In this document: piece after piece, positions 1 to 5,033 of the stretch
How positions within the stretch are numbered: position 1 is the first letter of the stretch
Layout: each line of letters starts with the position of its first letter
From: an uncultured Cytophagaceae bacterium
GTDB lineage: Bacteria > Bacteroidota > Bacteroidia > Cytophagales > Spirosomataceae
DNA length: 5,033 bases
Direction: 5' to 3'
Assembly (NCBI GenBank): GCA_903960725.1
Contig: CAJCBY010000044.1
Coordinates: forward strand, 1-5,033
Program-made: the position numbers and the translations under genes
Notes under the pieces: model-generated
Seen by the model: only the letters and a program-made list of their open reading frames with translations
Told to the model about the DNA's origin: nothing
The model's database searches: none

Positions 1-174
1 CTGACTTAATGCAAAAAGGCTATCGTAAGATAGAGAAAAATCAATCGTTGTTAAACCAGGTTTACTAGCGGGAAAACGATCCACATAGACTGACTTGTCA
101 GCAATCTGTACAGGAAGTACAGTTTTAGCACAAGAGCTTAACAAAACCAGAAGAAAAAATAGATAAATCCTCAT
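1..174 (-). CDS. Putative lipoprotein, N-terminal part (truncated by window edge)
   Basis: An open frame of 58 codons starts at ATG 174-172 and runs off the left edge without a stop. The product opens with Met-Arg, a hydrophobic stretch (IYLFFLLVLL) and the lipobox Leu-Ser-Ser-Cys with Cys15, a typical short signal peptide cleaved by signal peptidase II and lipidated at Cys15. The residues after Cys (Ala-Lys-Thr-Val) are not the acidic run that marks surface-exported lipoproteins in some Bacteroidota, so a periplasm-facing location is a reasonable guess. The mature N-terminus contains a Pro-Ala-Ser-Lys-Pro-Gly stretch followed by a beta-prone segment (TTIDFSLSYDSLFAL). This loosely resembles the start of DUF4403-type envelope proteins, but that is a weak impression and no function is assigned. 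The start is fixed by the signal peptide. A GAGG lies 11 bases upstream of the ATG, inside the terminator hairpin. The gene has the same orientation as fabG but is separated from it by that terminator. Confidence 0.8.
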   Translation of the reverse strand, partial: MRIYLFFLLVLLSSCAKTVLPVQIADKSVYVDRFPASKPGLTTIDFSLSYDSLFALSQ

Positions 175-215
175 AAAAAAAGAGACCTCAATCTTAAACG
201 AAAAGACTGAGGCCT
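175..215 (-). terminator. Rho-independent terminator after fabG
   Basis: On the minus strand a 13-bp stem (arms 215-203 and 195-183, with two G-U pairs and no bulge) closes a 7-base loop (202-196). After two intervening bases comes a run of seven U residues (181-175). The hairpin begins 20 bases after the fabG stop, so it should end the wbqC-clpC-fabG transcript. The other strand lacks a U-run after the stem, so it is a one-way terminator. The U-run ends exactly at the base before the lipoprotein ATG. Confidence 0.88.
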
Positions 216-235
216 GTTTGTGTGTAAATTGTAAA

Positions 236-982
236 CTAGGTTAATAAACCTCCGTTTACGGAAATAACTTGCCCTGTAACGTATGAAGACATATCTGAAC
301 CTAAGAACAAGCAAACATCCGCCACTTCTTTGGCTTGACCACCCCTCTTCATTGGTATATTTTTAGTCCATTCTTCAATAGCGCCTTCATTTAACTCCTC
401 GGTCATTTCTGTTTCAATAAATCCGGGTGCAATAGCATTGCAACGAATATTACGTGAACCTAATTCAAGTGCCACAGACTTCGTAAAACCAATGATACCT
501 GCTTTTGAAGCCGCATAATTAGATTGACCCGCATTTCCTTTAATCCCAACTATCGAAGTCATATTGATAATTGAACCAGATTTAGCTTTCATCATCGGTT
601 TAGTAACCGCTTTCGTTAAATTGAAAATTGATTTTAAATTAACACGTATTACCTCATCCCATTGCTCCTCAGACATGCGCATTAACAATCCATCACGCGT
701 AATCCCTGCATTATTTATTAAAATGTCAATGGTTCCAAAATCAGCCAACACATCCTCTACTAATTTCTCAGATTCTGTATAAGATGAGGCATCTGAACGA
801 TAACCCTTGGCAGTAATTCCAAAAGCAGCTAATTCTTTTTCTAATGCTTGACCTTTCTCTACAGAAGATAAATAAGTGAAAGCCACGTTAGCGCCAGCTT
901 GGGCAAAGGTAGTCGCAATAGCTCGACCGATACCTCGAGAGGCTCCAGTCACTAAAACGACCTTATTTTGTACTAAAGACAT
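236..982 (-). CDS. fabG: 3-oxoacyl-[acyl-carrier-protein] reductase FabG
   Basis: This 248-residue protein is a classical short-chain dehydrogenase/reductase of FabG type. It catalyses NADPH-dependent reduction of 3-oxoacyl-ACP to 3-hydroxyacyl-ACP in the type II fatty acid elongation cycle in the cytoplasm. Visible motifs are the Rossmann nucleotide loop TGASRGIG (residues 12-19), the NNAG motif (90-93) and the catalytic tetrad Asn115, Ser143, Tyr156 and Lys160 (in YAASK). The PG turn (186-187) follows the CNAIAPG segment, and the C-terminal VNGG (242-245) is typical. Length and motif order match the family with nothing missing. The ATG lies one base after the clpC stop and is preceded by an A/T-rich run with no Shine-Dalgarno site, so translation probably depends on reinitiation after clpC or on an A-rich leader. 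FabG resembles many other SDR reductases, but the whole-length pattern supports the FabG call. Whether it is the only FabG of the genome cannot be told here. Confidence 0.95.
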   Translation of the reverse strand: MSLVQNKVVLVTGASRGIGRAIATTFAQAGANVAFTYLSSVEKGQALEKELAAFGITAKGYRSDASSYTESEKLVEDVLADFGTIDILINNAGITRDGLLMRMSEEQWDEVIRVNLKSIFNLTKAVTKPMMKAKSGSIINMTSIVGIKGNAGQSNYAASKAGIIGFTKSVALELGSRNIRCNAIAPGFIETEMTEELNEGAIEEWTKNIPMKRGGQAKEVADVCLFLGSDMSSYVTGQVISVNGGLLT

Positions 983-983
983 A

Positions 984-3557
984 TTATTTTTTTTGTTTGG
1001 TTAACGCTTTTCTCGTTTTTCTGGCCAAAGTCAAGACATCAGCACCCTCTTCAAAATCAGCTACAATGTACTCCCCTTCCGCTAGTGAACCCTTCAGAAT
1101 CTCTTCAGCTAAGGCATCCTCTAAATATTTTTGAATAGCCCGATTTAATGGACGCGCTCCATATTGTGGATCATACCCTTTCTCCGCCATGAAATCTTTC
1201 GCTTTATCTGTTAATTCCACTTCGAAACCAAGATTAGCTAAACGCGTTTTTAATTTCGTTAACATCAAATCAATAATCTGATGAATCGCAGGACGCTCTA
1301 ACGAATTAAACACGATGATATCATCTAAACGGTTAATAAACTCAGGAGCAAAAGCCTTTTTCAACGCATTTTGAATCGTTGTCTTCGCGTACTCATCCAA
1401 GTTATCCACCTTAGATTTTGTTGAGAAACCGATTCCTGAACCGAAATCTTTTAAATCACGGGCACCAATATTTGACGTCATGATGATAATCGTATTTCTA
1501 AAATCAACTCGACGACCTAAACCATCAGTTAAAATACCATCATCTAATACTTGTAATAACAAGTTAAACACATCTGGGTGTGCCTTTTCAATTTCATCTA
1601 ACAAAACGACAGCATAAGGCTTACGGCGAATTTTCTCCGTCAACTGACCACCTTCTTCATAACCTACATATCCCGGAGGCGCTCCTACTAAGCGAGATAC
1701 ACTGAATTTCTCCATGTATTCACTCATATCAATACGTACTAAAGCATCTTCTTTATCGAATAAATAGGTTGCTAAAACTTTAGCCATTTCCGTCTTTCCA
1801 ACCCCTGTTGGGCCTAAAAAGATAAATGAACCAATAGGTTTTTTAGGATCTTTTAAGCCTACGCGCGTTCGCTGAATGGCTTTAACTAATTTCTTTATCG
1901 CATCTGGCTGACCAATCACTTGTTTCGAAAGTTGCTCATCCATTTGTAATAATTTCTCTCCCTCTTTCGCCGCCACACGATTAACTGGAATACCAGTCAT
2001 CTGAGCGATTACTTCCGCTACATTTTCTTCGGTAACCGTGAATTTCTGCTTCTTGGAATCTTCTTCCCATGCCGCCTTTGAAAGCTCTAATTGATCAATT
2101 AATTTCTTCTCCCGGTCACGTAATTGAGCCGCTTCTTCGTATTTCTGAGATTTTACCACTTGGTTCTTCTCTTTCTTAACGATTTCAATTTGTCCCTCTA
2201 AAGCGACAATATCTTCCGGCACATTGATATTCGAAATGTGAACACGTGCTCCTACTTCATCTAAAACGTCAATCGCCTTATCTGGTAAAAAACGATCAGA
2301 AATATAGCGATCAGACAGTTTAACGGCAGAAATGATAGACTCTTCTGTGTAAATTACGTGGTGGTGATCCTCGTATTTATCTTTAATGTTGTGTAGGATT
2401 TCTATCGTTTCTTCGACAGTTGTCGCATCTACCATTACCGTTTGGAAACGACGGGCTAAAGCGCCATCTTTTTCAATATACTGACGGTACTCATCTAAGG
2501 TAGTTGCACCAATAACTTGTATATCACCGCGGGCTAAAGCCGGTTTAAACATATTGGAAGCATCCAATGAGCCTGACGCACCACCAGCACCTACAATGGT
2601 ATGTAATTCGTCGATAAACAAGATAACATCCGTAGACTTCTCTAATTCATTCATGACAGCCTTCATACGCTCTTCGAATTGACCACGGTATTTCGTACCA
2701 GCGACTAAAGAAGCGATATCAAGGGTAACCACTCGTTTGCCAAAAAGCACACGTGATACCTTCTTCTGCACAATACGCAAAGCTAAACCTTCCGCAATAG
2801 CTGTTTTACCTACACCGGGCTCCCCAATTAATATTGGATTATTTTTCTTGCGACGAGATAAAATCTGAGCAACACGTTCGATCTCCTTCTCCCGACCCAC
2901 GATAGGGTCTAACTTTCCATTCTCGGCAATCTTAGTCAAATCACGACCAAAATTATCTAAAACAGGCGTCTTACTTTTTTCACCTGGCTTTGAACCTGTT
3001 GCACTTCCAGCACCAGTAGATCCCGATGCTCCTGAACCCGCACTGTATAGACGAGAATCATCGTCATTATCATCCGTATCAGAACTTGCCTTAGGATTAG
3101 TTCCTTGATTAGCCCCTGATTGGAATTCAGCCATTTCCTTAATTAAATCATAATAGACTTGGTATTTCTCCAAAATCTGAGTGGCTACATTATCTTCATC
3201 ACGCAAAACGGCCATTAATAGATGGTCTGTTTCGACGATGTTCGTCTTAAAGTATTTGGCCTCTAAATAGGTCAAACGTAATACTTTTTCTGCCTGTTTT
3301 GTAAAAGGAATATTCAACATGTTCTCCCGATTAAAGGACGAACGGGACGTAGAAGCCGTTGAATGTTCGATACTCTGACGTAATGAGTCCATCGATACGC
3401 CCGAACGCTGTAATAAATCAATTCCAGGGCCTTGGCCATCGCGAATCATTCCTAACATTAAGTGCTCAGTTCCGATGTAATCGTGACCTAAACGCAATGC
3501 CTCTTCCCGCGCTAACGAGATCACTTCCTTCACTTTATTCGAAAATTTAGCCTCCAT
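984..3557 (-). CDS. clpC: ATP-dependent Clp protease ATP-binding subunit ClpC
   Basis: This is an 857-residue AAA+ unfoldase with two ATPase rings, which unfolds proteins and threads them into ClpP. Two Clp-N repeats (about 5-60 and 85-145) are followed by an acidic then Gly/Ser-rich linker (about 148-197). D1 has Walker A GEPGVGKT (245-252), Walker B ending Asp316-Glu317 and an arginine-finger ARR (368-370). A short UVR-type coiled-coil M domain (about 450-495, with Tyr473) marks ClpC rather than ClpB or ClpA. D2 has Walker A GPTGVGKT (582-589), Walker B ending Asp654-Glu655, sensor-1 Asn696, arginine finger Arg743 and sensor-2 Arg802 in GARPL. The IGF tripeptide (709-711) is the ClpP-docking loop, so this is a protease partner and not a stand-alone disaggregase. 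It is longer than the 810-residue Bacillus ClpC mainly because of the linker and a basic tail. The ctsR-mcsA-mcsB neighbours of Firmicutes are absent, and no CIRCE-like repeat is seen in the 63-bp leader. Confidence 0.97.
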   Translation of the reverse strand: MEAKFSNKVKEVISLAREEALRLGHDYIGTEHLMLGMIRDGQGPGIDLLQRSGVSMDSLRQSIEHSTASTSRSSFNRENMLNIPFTKQAEKVLRLTYLEAKYFKTNIVETDHLLMAVLRDEDNVATQILEKYQVYYDLIKEMAEFQSGANQGTNPKASSDTDDNDDDSRLYSAGSGASGSTGAGSATGSKPGEKSKTPVLDNFGRDLTKIAENGKLDPIVGREKEIERVAQILSRRKKNNPILIGEPGVGKTAIAEGLALRIVQKKVSRVLFGKRVVTLDIASLVAGTKYRGQFEERMKAVMNELEKSTDVILFIDELHTIVGAGGASGSLDASNMFKPALARGDIQVIGATTLDEYRQYIEKDGALARRFQTVMVDATTVEETIEILHNIKDKYEDHHHVIYTEESIISAVKLSDRYISDRFLPDKAIDVLDEVGARVHISNINVPEDIVALEGQIEIVKKEKNQVVKSQKYEEAAQLRDREKKLIDQLELSKAAWEEDSKKQKFTVTEENVAEVIAQMTGIPVNRVAAKEGEKLLQMDEQLSKQVIGQPDAIKKLVKAIQRTRVGLKDPKKPIGSFIFLGPTGVGKTEMAKVLATYLFDKEDALVRIDMSEYMEKFSVSRLVGAPPGYVGYEEGGQLTEKIRRKPYAVVLLDEIEKAHPDVFNLLLQVLDDGILTDGLGRRVDFRNTIIIMTSNIGARDLKDFGSGIGFSTKSKVDNLDEYAKTTIQNALKKAFAPEFINRLDDIIVFNSLERPAIHQIIDLMLTKLKTRLANLGFEVELTDKAKDFMAEKGYDPQYGARPLNRAIQKYLEDALAEEILKGSLAEGEYIVADFEEGADVLTLARKTRKALTKQKK

Positions 3558-3620
3558 ACTGTTTTATTTATTTCTGACAACTTACATGCATCAACCACTT
3601 AAGCCTATAAATTGTTCCTT
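3558..3620 (-). other. wbqC-clpC intergenic leader
   Basis: This 63-bp AT-rich gap contains no hairpin followed by a U-run, so wbqC transcription should continue into clpC. No CIRCE (TTAGCACTC-type) repeat and no good Bacteroidota TAnnTTTG element is seen; the nearest match, TAAGTTGT, is poor. The bases just before the clpC ATG (AAATAAATAAAACAGT) are A-rich without a Shine-Dalgarno site, which is common in this phylum. Confidence 0.5.
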
Positions 3621-4217
3621 TTATTTCAAAAAATTCAAGGACTCTTTCCCATGATTCATCAGTAAATCGAGTATTGACAAATTGGGAACAAACTCTTGTC
3701 CAAAACATTGGCGATACGATCGATTTTGATAAATTGAACGCTCTTGCCAATCTTTCTTAGCACTTATTTGATCATACTCACTTAGTCCTTCAAAAACTCC
3801 GAATTCATTTGTGTTCTTGTACACAAGAGGAACATCTAAAATACGGTAAACAAAGCTGAGGAGATCAATATTTAAATCTACTAAAAAAAACCTTTTTTTC
3901 GCAAAGATTTGACTTAAATATGGCTCAAAATATTCGTAGTAGGGTGCATTACCGTATGCTGCCCGAATGGCACCTTGGTGTTGTTTGATCCAATTTTGAG
4001 AATAATCAATCTTCGTATCCTTCGTTTTGGTCTTTTCTCCAGACAAATGAACAATAGGCACGCTTAAACGTTCCACCCCATTTGCCCCTAAAATAAGACA
4101 ACGATTACGGTAGGTCTGCTTCGGAAAATTTTCTTCTACTTCGAAAAGTAACGAGGGATTCTGTAGCAGAATCGTCATATATTCAAGACTTGGCAAATAA
4201 TGAATCTCAATGTGCAT
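3621..4217 (-). CDS. WbqC family protein
   Basis: The product is a 198-residue soluble protein of the WbqC-like family, first named from O-antigen gene clusters and without an established biochemical role. Recognisable family features are the N-terminal HYLPSLEYM (residues 6-14), a strand with Tyr36-Arg37-Asn38-Arg39 followed by LSVPIVHL (51-58), the QNW...H...IRAAYGNAPYYEYF core (74-97) and the C-terminal PNLSILDLLMNHG segment (178-190). There is no signal peptide or membrane segment, so it is probably cytoplasmic. I chose ATG 4217-4215. A TTG two codons upstream (4223-4221) is also in frame, but the ATG gives the usual family start (Met, a few residues, then the YLPS motif). It is the first gene of the minus-strand unit, 63 bp before clpC, and diverges from a lipid acyltransferase. 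An A7-GG-T8 run at 3899-3883 encodes KKRFFL (residues 108-113). Confidence 0.85.
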   Translation of the reverse strand: MHIEIHYLPSLEYMTILLQNPSLLFEVEENFPKQTYRNRCLILGANGVERLSVPIVHLSGEKTKTKDTKIDYSQNWIKQHQGAIRAAYGNAPYYEYFEPYLSQIFAKKRFFLVDLNIDLLSFVYRILDVPLVYKNTNEFGVFEGLSEYDQISAKKDWQERSIYQNRSYRQCFGQEFVPNLSILDLLMNHGKESLNFLK

Positions 4218-4254
4218 TCCCAAAAATTAATCGGATATTTGTAAAACGTAAATA

Positions 4255-4262
4255 CAAAGATA
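4255..4262 (-). promoter_or_regulatory. Possible Bacteroidota -7 promoter element for wbqC-clpC-fabG
   Basis: The minus strand reads TATCTTTG, a full match to the TAnnTTTG -7 consensus of the Bacteroidota housekeeping sigma factor. Transcription would begin near 4248-4251, giving a leader of about 32 bases before the wbqC ATG. No TTTG element is found at the expected -33 distance; the nearest lies 32 bases upstream, which is too far. The upstream part of the promoter would fall inside the first codons of the divergent acyltransferase gene. The call rests on one short match. Confidence 0.35.
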
Positions 4263-4268
4263 ATAAGA

Positions 4269-5033
4269 ATGAAAGCGTCTCCCCTGTTTCTGTACAAACT
4301 AATTGGAAGATTACCTTTGCCGGTATTGTACGGTTTCGCTTCTTTCTGCACTTTTTTATTCTATTACCTCATTCCCTACCGCAAAAAAGTAATTCAGGGA
4401 AATATGAGAAATTCCTTCCCGACGCTCAGTGAAAAAGAAGTAGGTCAGCTTACTTACCGCTTCTACGGCTATTTGACAGATCAATTAGTCGAATTTTTCA
4501 AAGGCGTTTCGATTACAAAAGACGAAATGCTGGATCGTTTTGAGATAAAAAACGAAGACGTCGTGACTGATTTTATCAAAAAAGGAATTCCGGTTATACT
4601 TGTTGCGGGACATCAGGGGAATTGGGAATGGGCCATTCATAGACTAGCCTTAAGTAAAAATCCACATGATGTCATATACCAAAAGCTAAACAATCCTACT
4701 TTCAATGAGTTTACGAAGCAGGTAAGATCCCGTTTTGGCCATGTGGTCCTATTGGAAAAAAGAGAATCCGTGTTATTAACAAGGGAACGAAAAGATATAC
4801 CGCGCGTTATTTGTCTAGCTGCTGATCAAGCACCACAAAAACCAGAAAGTGCCTATTGGACAAACTTTCTACATCAGGAAACTGCCTTTTTCACCGGGAT
4901 GGAACGCTTTGCTAGAGACTATCAATACCCCGTTGTATTTGCTGAATTAATTCGCAAGAAAAGAGGGACGTATACGATGACGTATGAATTGTTAGCCAAT
5001 GTACCTTTTGATGAATTAGCACCTGGGGAGATC
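4269..5033 (+). CDS. Lipid A-type (LpxL/HtrB-like) lysophospholipid acyltransferase, C-terminus cut off
   Basis: An open frame of 255 codons from ATG 4269 reaches the right edge without a stop; full-length relatives have about 290-310 residues, so only the end is missing. The protein has one N-terminal membrane segment (about residues 15-35), then a cytoplasm-facing acyltransferase domain. The HX4E catalytic motif is His115-Gln-Gly-Asn-Trp-Glu120 in the AGHQGNWEW block. A second family block is ADQAP (185-189) followed by the ETAFFTGMERFA segment (204-215). Such enzymes transfer acyl chains from acyl-ACP to lipid A precursors at the inner membrane. In Bacteroidota some relatives may act on other lipids, so the substrate is uncertain. 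The start is the first in-frame ATG after a stop at 4242-4244, and it includes the membrane anchor. An internal ATG at 4404 would remove that anchor and is less likely. The gene is divergent from wbqC, and both may serve the outer envelope. Confidence 0.9.
   Translation, partial: MKASPLFLYKLIGRLPLPVLYGFASFCTFLFYYLIPYRKKVIQGNMRNSFPTLSEKEVGQLTYRFYGYLTDQLVEFFKGVSITKDEMLDRFEIKNEDVVTDFIKKGIPVILVAGHQGNWEWAIHRLALSKNPHDVIYQKLNNPTFNEFTKQVRSRFGHVVLLEKRESVLLTRERKDIPRVICLAADQAPQKPESAYWTNFLHQETAFFTGMERFARDYQYPVVFAELIRKKRGTYTMTYELLANVPFDELAPGEI

Noticed and set aside
564..782. Plus-strand open frame of 72 codons
   Set aside because: It lies wholly antisense to the well-supported fabG gene and shows no recognisable protein features.
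3359..3550. Plus-strand open frame of 63 codons
   Set aside because: It is antisense to the conserved N-domain of clpC and has no family-like sequence.
3558..3620. CIRCE or CtsR-type heat-shock operator before clpC
   Set aside because: No inverted repeat of the expected sequence is present; only short palindromes such as CTTAAG and ATGCAT occur, which are not enough.
3568..3750. Minus-strand open frame of 60 codons ending just before clpC
   Set aside because: Most of it overlaps the conserved C-terminal end of wbqC in another frame, and its product has no recognisable motif.
4404..4406. Internal ATG as the acyltransferase start
   Set aside because: Starting here would remove the N-terminal membrane segment; the upstream ATG at 4269 keeps the usual family layout.
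4190..4432. Plus-strand open frame of 80 codons
   Set aside because: It spans the wbqC start and the N-terminus of the acyltransferase in the wrong frame; the acyltransferase frame from 4269 carries the catalytic motifs.

Overview
The window looks like an ordinary chromosomal stretch from a member of the Bacteroidota. Four things point there: AT-rich sequence, genes with A/T-rich leaders and no clear Shine-Dalgarno sites, a lipoprotein with a short signal peptide, and a WbqC-family gene next to a lipid A-type acyltransferase. A Cytophagales-like origin is possible, but that is only an impression from gene style. I see no mobile element, CRISPR array, RNA gene or prophage.

Layout. On the minus strand, reading from right to left, are a WbqC-family protein (4217-3621), the AAA+ unfoldase ClpC (3557-984) and the 3-oxoacyl-ACP reductase FabG (982-236). 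They are followed by a strong intrinsic terminator (215-175). The gaps are 63 bp and 1 bp with no internal terminator, so the three genes probably form one transcription unit. Directly after the terminator's U-tract begins a new minus-strand gene for a small-signal-peptide lipoprotein (174-1, cut by the left edge). On the plus strand, diverging from wbqC across about 51 bp, is a lysophospholipid (lipid A-type) acyltransferase (4269 to the right edge, C-terminus missing).

How the genes relate. FabG supplies acyl chains for membrane lipids. The acyltransferase probably places acyl chains on lipid A or a similar membrane lipid. WbqC proteins are found among surface-polysaccharide genes. The lipoprotein is an envelope protein. 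ClpC, the partner of the ClpP protease, is the odd one out functionally, yet its stop codon lies one base from the fabG start.

I did not find a previously undescribed system. The points most worth a second look are the A8 tract at the clpC/fabG junction, where loss of one A fuses the two reading frames; the terminator that abuts the lipoprotein start codon; the changed residue in ClpC's second N-terminal repeat at a phosphoarginine-pocket position; and the A7-GG-T8 tract inside wbqC.
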